A DNA stretch of 24,322 nt from Clostridiales bacterium UBA3953 (GTDB lineage Bacteria; Bacillota; Clostridia; Oscillospirales; CAG-272), in NCBI GenBank assembly GCA_002385415.1, contig DGDL01000075.1:19635-43956 (forward strand), in the 5' to 3' direction. Positions 1 through 10,000 of this stretch are shown in pieces. Position numbers and translations under genes: made by a program. Position 1 is the first letter of the stretch; each line of letters begins with the position of its first letter. A model generated the notes under the pieces. The model searched no databases. It was not told the DNA's origin and saw only the letters and a list, made by a program, of their open reading frames with translations.

Positions 1-2993
1 GTCTCTTCTTCTGCGGTTTCTTCGGTTGTTTCACCGGTGGTTTCGCTCGTGGTGTCGTCGGTGACTTCGCCAGTTACTTCAGTGTCGACGGTTTCAGTGG
101 TGTCGGCAAGCTCGCCGGTTGTAACGTCAATGGGTTCGCCAGCCTCGGCAGCTTTGCGAGCTGCAAGTTTTGCGGCTCTTTCAGCTTTTGCTGCGGCTTC
201 GGCTTCCGCTTTAGCTTTCGCTTCGGCTTCGGCTGCTAGGGCCGCCGCATCGGCTTCAAGCTCTTCCTCGGTGGGTACGCGCTCGCCTATCAAGAACTCG
301 TGGTTCTCGATCGTTGCGTACTTCTCGGGGCCCAGAACTTCGTTAAGTTCTTTATACTTGTCAACCATATCTTCGAACCATATATCGTATGCCGCAGAAT
401 AATACTCTGAGTAACCGCTTTCTTTGAGTTTTGCGGTGTTGCGATATACCAGCACGAAGTATGGGGATGCGCCGTTTTCAATGATCTTGAGTGTTTCATA
501 GTACAGGTCGCCCGCCATGTTGGTCGGAGTTCCTGAGTAATTGAGGTATCCGTGATATACGAGACCGAACAGCGGGATTGCCTCACTTGCGTAGGTGTAA
601 CGGCTGGAGTCGAGCGCCACGCCAAGCACATGCTTTGCATATGGGATGGCATAAGCGTTGCCGCTGCTGATCATAATATCGCCGTATTTCTCGTTGAGCT
701 TCTCGAGCGTATCGATTACGAAGCCCTTCGAGTCCTCGCGGTTGTACGGATCCTTCTTGTCAAAGTCGGAGTTGAGGTCAGAGCCCAGTGTCGCGACAGA
801 CACACCACCGCTTGTCACGCCCAGCTTATCCATAGCCTTAGCAAACGATTCGAAAATATTCTCGAATACCGAAGGCGAGATGGCTATCAGGCCGGTGCGA
901 GTAAAGAACTGCAGCGACGCGTCATATTTGCGCTTCTGCGTATAGCGGGAGTCGATGGTCTTTACCGCATCCCTGCGGAAAGAGAAGCCGTCGAACAGCT
1001 TGTCATCTGCCGCATACGAGAAGTCGAAGTCGGGATAGATGCCGATACCTTTCTCTTTTGCAAACTCGAGCAGGTCAAGGTATCCTTTATCGCCGCCCAC
1101 GACCTTTTCGAAGCTTACTTTGTAAGGTGTCGTACACCTCATTCCGCCGTTGGAAAAACCGTTGAGCTTGAAGTTGATGTTAGTAACTCCCTGTTCGGCA
1201 AGTTCCGTATACATTGTCTTGATGTCTTCAAATGTAGTCAGCGGAGTCTTGACGATAACGGGGATACTAAGCACCTTCTCTTGAGTATCAATTGCGCCGA
1301 GAGTTTCGATGTAGATAGGAATGTCGTTGCCCTTTTCGTACTCTTCGGTCTCGGACAGCTTTTTGATATGACCGTTGCGTATCAGATAATCTCTGTACGC
1401 TTTTGCCATGCCGACATAGCTGGCTTCGTAGTAATCCGTTATGTTGTTTTCTTCGGCTACTTTATCATCCGTCAAAAGCATGTAACGAATACGGTAGTTG
1501 CCGGTGTACTTACGTTCTGAAACAACCGTCCAGGTCGCGTTCGCACCGACCGAAATGGACGCGGCAAGGTTATACGAGTCCTTGGGACGCGGATAAAACT
1601 CGGTGAACACCGAATTGTACTTATGCAGCGCGTTTCCGCCGTGCTCCGTAACGATTTTCGCCAGAGCATCGCCTTCCTCGATTATCGCCACATAACCGCG
1701 TTTCCTCTCGACAGGAACTTCTACCTCTGTAACCTCTATAATCGGCTCGTCGTACTCCTGTTCAACGCCGTCCTCGTCTATATAGGTGGTTATAATCTCT
1801 TCTTCTTCCACCGTAACAGTGCCTTTATAGTCCTCTACGACGCCGAATATAGGCATGCGCATTACCTGCTGGTTAGCGCCGCTTATTTCGTGGTAGGCAA
1901 AGTCCTGACCGTACAGCTGTCCCGCGATACTTCTCCAGGAACCTTGCTTAACGGTGTCCTCGAATCTTACCAGTGTACCGCTGCCGTCGGGAATGACGGT
2001 ATAACCGTTAAACTCGGACGAGCCTGCACCCATATAAGGCAGAATTCTTATATAGGTAAGCGCGTATCTGGCTTCGTTGAATCTTATACCGTTTGCAGGG
2101 AGACGTACGGAGAGGCCGTACTCGTCGAGATAATACTCGAGAGCCATTCTGAACAGAGCCGGGTCGGTATCCTGGCCGGAATACTCTGTTATCAGGTGGT
2201 CTTCCTGAAGTGTCTCGTATGTATAGTTTGGGCAGAACTCGCGGATGATCTGTTCGATAAGGTTGAGCTCGCGTTCGGAAGCATACGGGTCGAAAACGTA
2301 GACCGCCATTTTCTTTGTAATGGGGAACGTTGACTGCAGCTCCTGTTTCGCGCGCTCGGTGAGTGTCGGATCCTCAGGGTTCTTTTCAGTATAGAACGCG
2401 CTGATCTTTTTGTATCTGCTTTCATCCGTGATATTTGCCAGGATGAGTGTCTCAAAACGCGTCTTCTCGATCATCTTCGGAACGAGTTTCCGCGTCTCCT
2501 GGCGACCGAGTATATACTCGACACGGATACCGTTTTTGAGATTCTTCTTCTTAATCTGATTGCGCAGCGCTGCCTCAACATAAGAGTACATCGGAACGTC
2601 TTTATCGTTGTCGACGTACCTGATTATAAGCTGAGAGAGCAGCTGGTCTTTGATGTTATCGGAAGAAGTGGCACCGGTCGGCATCGGTGTTGCCACATCA
2701 TACGGGTTTGAAAACAGAATATCGCCCGTCTGATTGTTTCTAAAAGCGATTTCGCCGGTGTAGTAGTGATAGTAAAGCTCGTACGGTCCTACCTGAACCT
2801 CAAGGTTCATGGTAGCAAGTTTGTCTTCTGGCGTTGCATAAACTTCGGTTCGGTAATCGATTATTTCCTCTTCTTCCTCGTCGGCCGCATCGGCGGCAAA
2901 CACAGGCAGAATCGACAGATTGGCAACCGTTCCGAACACAATTACCAAGGTAAGCAGCGCCGAAATAATTCTGTCTTTAATCATTATTTCCAT
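1..2993 (-). CDS. Large secreted DUF5696-like protein, C-terminus off the window (partial)
   Basis: The frame is open from an ATG at 2993 to the left edge (about 997 codons, no stop), so the C-terminus is missing. A second in-frame ATG at 2984 is possible; the GGAG at about 2997-3000 lies 3 nt from the first ATG and 12 nt from the second. Residues 1-35 form a signal peptide (basic start, hydrophobic core, likely cleavage after VFA). The middle has alternating strand and helix segments like a TIM barrel, with an N-F-K-L-N-G-F-S-N-G-G stretch near residue 610 and acidic IYPDFDFSYA near 652-661. These, the size and the sugar-transporter context match my memory of the DUF5696 family, whose biochemical role I do not know. 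From about residue 900 it becomes an Ala/Glu/Lys helix and then a Thr/Glu-rich tail. It is the fifth gene of the ABC importer operon, 23 nt after the NHL-Yip1 gene. A glycan-active enzyme or binding protein is an inference. Confidence 0.72.
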   Translation of the reverse strand, partial: MEIMIKDRIISALLTLVIVFGTVANLSILPVFAADAADEEEEEIIDYRTEVYATPEDKLATMNLEVQVGPYELYYHYYTGEIAFRNNQTGDILFSNPYDVATPMPTGATSSDNIKDQLLSQLIIRYVDNDKDVPMYSYVEAALRNQIKKKNLKNGIRVEYILGRQETRKLVPKMIEKTRFETLILANITDESRYKKISAFYTEKNPEDPTLTERAKQELQSTFPITKKMAVYVFDPYASERELNLIEQIIREFCPNYTYETLQEDHLITEYSGQDTDPALFRMALEYYLDEYGLSVRLPANGIRFNEARYALTYIRILPYMGAGSSEFNGYTVIPDGSGTLVRFEDTVKQGSWRSIAGQLYGQDFAYHEISGANQQVMRMPIFGVVEDYKGTVTVEEEEIITTYIDEDGVEQEYDEPIIEVTEVEVPVERKRGYVAIIEEGDALAKIVTEHGGNALHKYNSVFTEFYPRPKDSYNLAASISVGANATWTVVSERKYTGNYRIRYMLLTDDKVAEENNITDYYEASYVGMAKAYRDYLIRNGHIKKLSETEEYEKGNDIPIYIETLGAIDTQEKVLSIPVIVKTPLTTFEDIKTMYTELAEQGVTNINFKLNGFSNGGMRCTTPYKVSFEKVVGGDKGYLDLLEFAKEKGIGIYPDFDFSYAADDKLFDGFSFRRDAVKTIDSRYTQKRKYDASLQFFTRTGLIAISPSVFENIFESFAKAMDKLGVTSGGVSVATLGSDLNSDFDKKDPYNREDSKGFVIDTLEKLNEKYGDIMISSGNAYAIPYAKHVLGVALDSSRYTYASEAIPLFGLVYHGYLNYSGTPTNMAGDLYYETLKIIENGASPYFVLVYRNTAKLKESGYSEYYSAAYDIWFEDMVDKYKELNEVLGPEKYATIENHEFLIGERVPTEEELEADAAALAAEAEAKAKAEAEAAAKAERAAKLAARKAAEAGEPIDVTTGELADTTETVDTEVTGEVTDDTTSETTGETTEETAEEE
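160..262 (-). repeat. Degenerate codon repeat encoding an Ala/Glu/Lys helix
   Basis: The minus strand encodes roughly residues 911-945 of the DUF5696-like protein as repeats of AEA/AKA-type triplets. On the plus strand this shows as recurring gcttcggct and gctttcgct words. Beyond it (positions 1-150) the frame switches to a Thr/Glu/Val-rich tail. It is a low-complexity segment within a gene, plausibly a rigid spacer between the folded part and whatever anchors the protein. Confidence 0.7.
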
Positions 2994-3016
2994 GTTCTCC
3001 TATCCTTGTAATCCGG

Positions 3017-5155
3017 TTACAATCTGTACGAAATCTCTGTTACGATGCTCGAGACAAAGCCGACCATCTTAACTACCAGGGTCGACAGAAGTATCATAAC
3101 GAACATTATGAACGCCATGCCGACAATGGTCCCGAGACTTGTAATGACGTTTTTGCCGAGCGTGTAGTCGTGTGTAACCATCATTCCGAAGAAGATCAGT
3201 ATGCCCACCCAATACCATGCTATCGTTATAATCATGGTATATATTCCCATTTCAGATTGTGTCAGTACATTTGTGAGCAGTGTTGCCGGAATTACAAGCA
3301 GCGGGATCGGAATGAGCGAGTATGAAGATGCGATGAAAATGTCTTTGAAGCTGCCTTCGCCGTCCATCAGGGTCGTCAGACACCAGTTGGCGGTTACCCA
3401 CAAAAAGAGCGGGACAAGCAGCGAAGTTACCTGCACGAGTATGCTTGCGTACGATGCACGCGGATTCAAGATGTATGATCTGCCTATCGCTTGATACGTG
3501 AAAGTCAGAACGGCCAGCGCTATATAGAATATCGCGCCTCTTATAGAACCGCGCTTTTCATGTTTCAGATCCCAGAATCCGTCAAACGGATGGAATATAA
3601 GGTGGAATCCGTAAAGTATCTCCTCGCCGAAGGTACGCTTCTTTGTAGACAGTGCGGTCTTCTTGTTGACCACTGCAGCATAACTGAAGAATTTTGTTAT
3701 GCCCCACAGCACCGCAATGACCACTACCGGTATAACGATGATGTACTTAGAAACCCACTCCTGGCGGTACATCTTGAAGGCGTTCGAGTAGTTGGAGACG
3801 TCATAGGCGTACTTAAAGTACTCCATTGCTTCCGTCCATTTACCACTGCGGTAAAGCGCCTTACCGATACCGACGTAAGCCGTATCGAAGTTGGTGTTAC
3901 GCTGAAGAATTGCTTCCCAGTCGTCAACCGCTCTGTCATATCTGCGGTTGTTTTCGTTGCGCAGCGCGTTTATGAGTATATCGCCATACTCGGTGCGGGT
4001 GTAAAGCGTGATATTGTTTGCCGTCTTGTCCAGAATAAGGAGGTCGCTGCCTCTGTAGGCAATCGCTTCAATACTCTGGATGTTGCCTATTTGCATTCCT
4101 TTATCGCCGAAAGCAAACAGCAGGTTGCCGTCGCTGTCGTAGGTATATACCTTGGAACGCTTCTCGTCAATTATGGACCATGTCCCTTCTTCACCGAGCG
4201 CAACGTCAATGATTTTAGAGGCTCCGGTAATGTCCGAGAACACAGGCGAGTCGTTGATGTTTACTTCACCGCCGGGACCAAAAAAGCCGTTGCGTGCCAT
4301 GATGTCGTTGCCCGCGGTGTTCAGCTTCTTGACAGGCGCGTATGTCGAGGATTTATCTCTGAGCGAGCTCCGCTGTGCAGCTTCGTCAATTGACGATGTG
4401 GTGACGTATATAAAGCCCTCGTCGTCGATTGTGATGTTGTTATACTCAGTGGAGATATACTGAGTTGACAGAGCACGCTGTTCGGCGGTCTGGAACGAGC
4501 GCCATATAATATCAATTATGTTGTAAGTTACTTTCTGAGCGCCGATAAAGCCCTGGAATTCGCCTTTATCGTTAAGCGCGATAATACCTTGATATGTCGT
4601 GGACGAAACGACATATATACGCTTCGCCGCGTCGACTGCGAGCGCCACCGGCTTGTATATTGAGTTCTGCTCAAATACAGCGGCCGTAGGCTGCTCAAGT
4701 ATATGGTCTATTGTACCGTCAAGCTGGAAAACAACTATTCGGTTGTTTTCGGTATCCGCGACATATATGTAATCTTTGGTTACAAAACATCCTCGCGGGC
4801 CGTTGAGCCTATCCGGCACGCCCTGGTCGTTGATAAACTCTGATATCGAGAACAGGAACTTAAAATGTGGGTCAAGGACGTCAACGCGGTGGTTGCCCGC
4901 CTCGACGATATAAATGCGGCCGTCCGGACCGACAACCATATCGCTCGGATCTGCCATGGGGCTGGGCAGGCCCATATATGCAGAGTCAATCTGCATAATC
5001 GGCGTGTAAGCCGCAGGCGACGCCTGGGGCCTGCCGTCAATGTTGTAGGTGTATGTGGCGTATGGCGCAGCATACGTCGGAACGACCGAGGCGGCGATCA
5101 ATAGTATGACCGCTGCTGCAGCCCATATTCGTGAACTTATTTTCTTCACCGTCAT
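3017..5155 (-). CDS. Secreted NHL-propeller, TPR and Yip1-domain membrane protein
   Basis: This 712-residue protein has a signal peptide (1-30, hydrophobic WAAAAVILLIAASVV). An NHL-like beta-propeller covers about 55-390; repeats read like PSDMVVGPDGRIYIVEAGNH and GPRGCFVTKDYIYVADTENN. A TPR-like pair lies at about 400-455 (DRAVDDWEAIL, GKALYRSGKWTEAMEYF). A membrane segment at 471-490 is followed by a Yip1-type domain at about 510-712 with five more hydrophobic helices and the family-like stretch GSFKDIFIASSYSLIPIPL (601-619). The propeller should be outside the cell and the Yip1 part in the membrane. GGGAGG sits 4-5 nt before the ATG and overlaps the upstream permease stop region. It is co-transcribed with a sugar importer, so a sensing or assembly role at the transporter is plausible, but the function is unknown. 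Confidence 0.85.
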   Translation of the reverse strand: MTVKKISSRIWAAAAVILLIAASVVPTYAAPYATYTYNIDGRPQASPAAYTPIMQIDSAYMGLPSPMADPSDMVVGPDGRIYIVEAGNHRVDVLDPHFKFLFSISEFINDQGVPDRLNGPRGCFVTKDYIYVADTENNRIVVFQLDGTIDHILEQPTAAVFEQNSIYKPVALAVDAAKRIYVVSSTTYQGIIALNDKGEFQGFIGAQKVTYNIIDIIWRSFQTAEQRALSTQYISTEYNNITIDDEGFIYVTTSSIDEAAQRSSLRDKSSTYAPVKKLNTAGNDIMARNGFFGPGGEVNINDSPVFSDITGASKIIDVALGEEGTWSIIDEKRSKVYTYDSDGNLLFAFGDKGMQIGNIQSIEAIAYRGSDLLILDKTANNITLYTRTEYGDILINALRNENNRRYDRAVDDWEAILQRNTNFDTAYVGIGKALYRSGKWTEAMEYFKYAYDVSNYSNAFKMYRQEWVSKYIIVIPVVVIAVLWGITKFFSYAAVVNKKTALSTKKRTFGEEILYGFHLIFHPFDGFWDLKHEKRGSIRGAIFYIALAVLTFTYQAIGRSYILNPRASYASILVQVTSLLVPLFLWVTANWCLTTLMDGEGSFKDIFIASSYSLIPIPLLVIPATLLTNVLTQSEMGIYTMIITIAWYWVGILIFFGMMVTHDYTLGKNVITSLGTIVGMAFIMFVMILLSTLVVKMVGFVSSIVTEISYRL

Positions 5156-5165
5156 TTCGCCTCCC

Positions 5166-6029
5166 TCAGTCTTTCATACCCGACGATGCCATCGTTTCGA
5201 CTATTTTGGACTGGTTGATGATAAATACCGTAATCGGTACGCTCATCATCAGCACGATTGCAGCAGACGAAGCGCCGGTGCTGACGCCGGATATTGTCGT
5301 AATAGCCGAGTTGAACGTCTTTAAGTTTTCGCTCCATACATAACCGGACGCACCGGTGTTCCACACGCCCTGGAACGTGGTGACCATCAGGGTCAGCCAT
5401 GCCGGCTTAACCAGCGGCATGACGATGTCCCAGTAAATGCGAACCTCTGAAGCGCCGTCGATTCTCGCAGCTTCAATCATTTCGTCGGATACGTTACCGT
5501 CAATAAACTGTTTCATCAGATACAGTCCCAGAGTCGATGCCCAAACGGGGATGATCGAGATCTGGTAGGTGTTAAGCCAGCCCAGCGCAACGAAAATGAT
5601 GAAGTTTGTTATACCTGCCACCGTTGCCGAGATCATCAGCGAGTAGCGGATAAGCGCAAAGATGAAGTTTGAGCCGGGGAAACGAATCTTTGACAGTGCG
5701 TATGCGGTCAGCGATCCGAGAATCAGACAGCCGAGCGTCGCAAGAATCGATATGATTATAGTGTTGAAGATGTAACGTGAGATCGGAACCCACGTCATGT
5801 TCATGTTGGTGAAAAGGTCGATAAAGTTCTGCAGTGTCGGCTTCATAACATAGAAGCGCGGAGGCGTGATGTTGCGTTCGCCGAGCGGCTTGAACGCATT
5901 CACTATCAGGTACCACATCGGCAGGAACATGAATATACCCATGAGAGACAGTATGATTGTAATACCCGTGTCTCCGCCAACCGAACGGTTGAGAACAACT
6001 CTGTGCTTTCTTGTTCTGAGTTTTGCCAT
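5166..6029 (-). CDS. Carbohydrate ABC transporter permease, MalG/LplC type
   Basis: This is the second membrane subunit of a sugar importer (287 aa, about six transmembrane helices). The EAA loop that docks the ATPase is clear at residues 186-208 (EAARIDGASEVRIYWDIVMP). I chose the ATG at 6029 rather than the in-frame TTG at 6050: AAGGTGG lies 9-10 nt upstream of this ATG, and the TTG start would overlap the end of the preceding permease by 20 nt. The gap to the preceding stop is 1 nt, which suggests translational coupling. The C-terminus (VETMASSGMKD) is at the position of the usual MalG-family tail. It pairs with the permease encoded just upstream; no ATP-binding subunit is encoded nearby, so a shared MsmX/UgpC-type ATPase elsewhere is likely. 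Confidence 0.94.
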   Translation of the reverse strand: MAKLRTRKHRVVLNRSVGGDTGITIILSLMGIFMFLPMWYLIVNAFKPLGERNITPPRFYVMKPTLQNFIDLFTNMNMTWVPISRYIFNTIIISILATLGCLILGSLTAYALSKIRFPGSNFIFALIRYSLMISATVAGITNFIIFVALGWLNTYQISIIPVWASTLGLYLMKQFIDGNVSDEMIEAARIDGASEVRIYWDIVMPLVKPAWLTLMVTTFQGVWNTGASGYVWSENLKTFNSAITTISGVSTGASSAAIVLMMSVPITVFIINQSKIVETMASSGMKD

Positions 6030-6030
6030 A

Positions 6031-6999
6031 TCACTGACCCACCTTCGCAAGCAATTTTTGCACCAGTACGTTGGCGCCTATCATTATAAAGAACAGCACC
6101 AGCGAGATAGCGGAGGCGTAGCCGAACTCAAAACGCGTTGTCATGTATTCCTGCAGGTGATGCTGCAGCGTCCATGCAACATAGTCAGTCGAAGGATAGC
6201 CGCAGAGTGCAGTGACTATGCCACCGAAACCAAATGAGCCGGTAATGGACAGAACCGCACCGAACAGAAGGATCTGTCTCATGGAAGGAAGGGTTATATA
6301 CCACAGTTCCTGCCAACGGTTCTTTATTCCGTCTATAGCGCCTGCCTCATAAAGCGTGCGGTCAACACCCTGAAGTCCCGCGATAAACGCAAGGAAGGAT
6401 GTTCCGAGCGAGGTCCACAGCGCAACAACTATACAGAGCGGAACAATGTATTTTGTGTCTTTGAAGAAGACTATCGGCTGGGTGATAAGACCCATCTTGA
6501 GCAGCCAGCCGTTGACATACCCGTATATGTCACCCTGGAAGAAGAGCTGCCATACAAGGTATGCGTTACCCGAAATCGAAGGTGCGTAGAAGATAAATGT
6601 AACGAAAGCTCTTACTTTGGGCGGGAGCTCGTTAATAAACCATGCAACCAGGAAGGAAATAACGTAAGATGCCGGGCCCGTGGCAACGGCGAATATCATT
6701 GTGTTCTGGAATGCTTTTACAAACAGGTCGTCGTCAAGGAACAGCCTGATGTAGTTATCCATGAACACAAAGTCCGGGAACTGCAGCATGTTAAAGTTTG
6801 TGAAGCTCAACAGTATCGACAGGACCACAGGCACAACCGTAAAGACCGTGAACATCAACAGGAAGGGCGCAACCATCACATACCCGACCCACGTTTGCTT
6901 CATCTTGGTTAATGTATATTGAAACTTAGTCACTTCCCGTTGAGGCTTAGGTTGCTGTGGGGCTTTTCCGGGCGCCTTTTTAACAGCATCGTTAGTCAT
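6031..6999 (-). CDS. Sugar ABC transporter permease, MalF/LplB/UgpA type
   Basis: This is the first permease of the importer (322 aa, about six transmembrane helices, starting near residue 38). A charged, proline-rich cytoplasmic N-terminus (residues 1-34) precedes the first helix. The EAA loop is at 218-240 (EAGAIDGIKNRWQELWYITL). AAAGGAGA lies about 9 nt before the ATG. It follows the solute-binding protein gene by 43 nt and abuts the next permease gene by 1 nt, the standard binding protein, permease, permease order of CUT1 importers. The substrate cannot be read from the sequence; LplB/YteP-like relatives import oligosaccharides from complex glycans. Confidence 0.94.
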   Translation of the reverse strand: MTNDAVKKAPGKAPQQPKPQREVTKFQYTLTKMKQTWVGYVMVAPFLLMFTVFTVVPVVLSILLSFTNFNMLQFPDFVFMDNYIRLFLDDDLFVKAFQNTMIFAVATGPASYVISFLVAWFINELPPKVRAFVTFIFYAPSISGNAYLVWQLFFQGDIYGYVNGWLLKMGLITQPIVFFKDTKYIVPLCIVVALWTSLGTSFLAFIAGLQGVDRTLYEAGAIDGIKNRWQELWYITLPSMRQILLFGAVLSITGSFGFGGIVTALCGYPSTDYVAWTLQHHLQEYMTTRFEFGYASAISLVLFFIMIGANVLVQKLLAKVGQ

Positions 7000-7042
7000 A
7001 GGCGATATTCTCCTTTACAAGTTATTTATAGCGGACCGGGTG

Positions 7043-10000
7043 TTACGAGGCACTGTCATCGGTAGGTTCACCTTCAACAAACGAACCGCTATAGGAGATC
7101 TCCAGGTAATCCATCTTGAACTCCCTGCGTTTGCGCGATATTTCCTTGTTGATGTCGAGGATACGGTCGAGCATCGCACTTACAGCGTTGGTGCCGTTGT
7201 TGTAAACATCCATGAACGCGTTATCTACATAAACAGGAACGATGTAAGAGCCCGGATATTCAGGAATACCGACAAGGTTTTTGAGCTGAATGCTAACCGC
7301 TTTGAGCTCGTCTTCGGTCCAAGCCAGCGAAAGCAGTGCGTTCACGTTTGCGGTGTTATACTTGGTTGTCGGGTTGGGAGCTACGTTGAGCTGTTCTTTT
7401 GCAAGCCTGATCTGGGTCTCCTCGCAGGTGTACCACTTCATGTATTCCCAAGTCGCGTTGGGATCGGAGGCGCCTCTCGGGATAACAATCGAGGTAACGG
7501 TGGTGGGAGATGTGACGTTAAGTGTACCGTCTTCACGATAGAAGCCAAGCAAAGGAGCCATTTCCCACAAACCGCGGAGCTCGGAATAACCCATCAGGGT
7601 GTTATAAGTGGTGATAGCGTCGGCGATAAGTATCGGCATCTGGGCCGTTCTGAACCACGAGATGTCATACTGGACCGGGCAGCTGTATTTCCTGAACATG
7701 TCGGTCAGCAGCTCAAATGCTTTCAGTCCCACGTTGGAATCGAGGTTAATACGTCTGCCTCCCTGTGCATAAAGCTCGCCGCCGAGCTGATACAGGAAGA
7801 TATTCGTACCGACAAGCGATGTGGGCAGGCCTATCTGCATGTGCTTGTTCTGAAGCACCGGCATTATAGTATAAAGATCTTCCCAAGTCTTGGGGATCTC
7901 GAGGCCGAGTTCTGCGAAGGTGTCGACGCGGTAGAACATCATGTGGAAAGCCATGACGGTGGGCAGACCGTATGTGAGCATTTCGCCTTGCGGGTTTTCC
8001 ATCGTCAAAGGCGTTATGGCCGCATCGTCAAACCATGTCTTAACCTCGTCAAAGCCTTCCATGTCGTTGAGCGGTTCAACCGCCTCACGCAGACCCCACG
8101 TTATCGTGTCGGTGGAGGTCATGTTCGCGACGTCGGGACCAATGCCCGCCAATATAGCTTCGGTCAGACCTGCGGAAATAACCTTTATATTAACCGCTAT
8201 ATTAGATTCCGGCGTAAAGTAGTTGTCAATCAGATAACGGGATATCAGGGCGTCGTCGCGTCCCAGAATGGACACTATCCACATTTCAACTTCGCCCTTG
8301 TAATCGATCTGCTTGCCGTCCTCTGTGTCGTAACGGTAGCCGATGGTGGTATAGTCCATCGTAAAGCTCTTGATAAACGCGGAGATTTCAAACCATGCGG
8401 CCTGGAAGAAGTTTGCCTTTGAGGGCGGCAGCGGGGCGTCTACGCCCTGAACAGTAAAGTAGTCGAGTTTCAGCGGCTGGTCGAGTGATGCATACAGCCA
8501 GTTGGAGGTGGCAATTATATAGTTTTTAAACGTGACGAAGTTAGGTGCGATTTCATACTCGTCCTCCGCCATCGTCTCAAAAAGCATGGCGTGGGTGTTG
8601 AGCGTCGCAACCTGGTCGCCAAGCTCACCGGTAATCTCGGCAAGCTCTTTCGCGATGTCATACAGCTCCTGCGCAGCCTTACCGATCGCGCGTACGGCGC
8701 CCGGAGTTACGCGGGTGAATCCATAGTCGCGATATGCGTCCGGCGTGGGACCGGTCAGCATGACCATAGCCTGGTATGCTGCGTTAAGCTCGCGTATAAT
8801 CTGACCGACACGGTAGACATAGTCCACCATGTGACCGAGCACAACTTCAAATTCGATTATGTTCTCGCCTTCCTCAAGGTAGAACATGAAATCGGTGTAA
8901 CCGTCGTTGAGCGGTTTGCTCTGCCAGTCGGGCGAGTACTTGAAGCGCAAAAAGCTCGCTTCGCGGAATGGAATCTCGCCGTTTATTCTTATACGGCGCG
9001 AAGTAAACATGCCTATAAGGGCGTTCTGACGGAAGCGGGTCGCAATTACATAGAATCCCGACTCGGGCACTGTGACCTTATAGCGCATCCACTGTCCGAC
9101 AACCGAGCTGTTGAGGATATTCAGCCTAAGCACGGCCGGGTCCTGGGGCTCGGTAAGAGCGGAGGTGCGGTCGTTTATCGGATACAGGCAAGCGTTGGAG
9201 ACAAGATAGGGTTCCTCTGCCTGAATCTTTATCGTCTCAACACCTGTGACTTCCTTTGCGCCCTTGGACTTGTAATACTCAATATACTCCTCATAGCTCA
9301 TTTCCGGCTCGTAGCGGTAAAGCTCGATTGTGGAAATGATAATGGGTTCGCGGGCGCCCACAAACGTAATCGTGTGATCGCCCTCGGTGAAATAAAATTC
9401 AAACGGATCTATTGTGTAGCCAAGCCAGTCACGCAAAAAGTACGTGTTCCAAACGGGGTTCTGCTGTCTTATCGGACGGATGTCGTTTCCGACTATATCA
9501 ATGTCGAAAGAGCCATCTTCATTAGTTATATACTCCCAGGAGCGCGGGAAATAGAAGTAGCGCGCCTCGGAGAACGGCAGCTTGTCGTCAATATAAAGCA
9601 TGCGCTCGACAGTCGTGATGGTGTCACCTATCACGGGTATATATGTTATGCGCATTGCGTATCTTCCGGTTTTCGGAATATGTACGTGCCAGGTTGTTTT
9701 GCCGGTCGAGCCCATCTGAAGCGAGGGGCCGGGCATGCCTTCGTAATCATACACAACCTTGACCTCGGCAGTCGTTTTCTCGGGATCATAGTCCGCGGCG
9801 TTGATTACGATTGTTTGCTCCGCTTTCGGCACATCGGCATACTTCTGGTTATATTCATGATATGAGATCGCATTGATCATATCCACGATCTCGGCCAGCG
9901 TCCGGTTGTATGTACCGTACATTTCCAATTCGGCTTCGGACGCCTGGGACGAATCGGCGTATGCCTCGTCCAGAGACGAATCCGCGTTGCCTGATGCCGA

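Noticed and set aside
7040..9865. Long plus-strand open frames (460 and 424 codons) opposite the binding-protein gene
   Set aside because: They are shadows of the minus-strand gene: no motifs, His/Arg/Val-biased composition, no ribosome sites, and the minus frame has clear family features.
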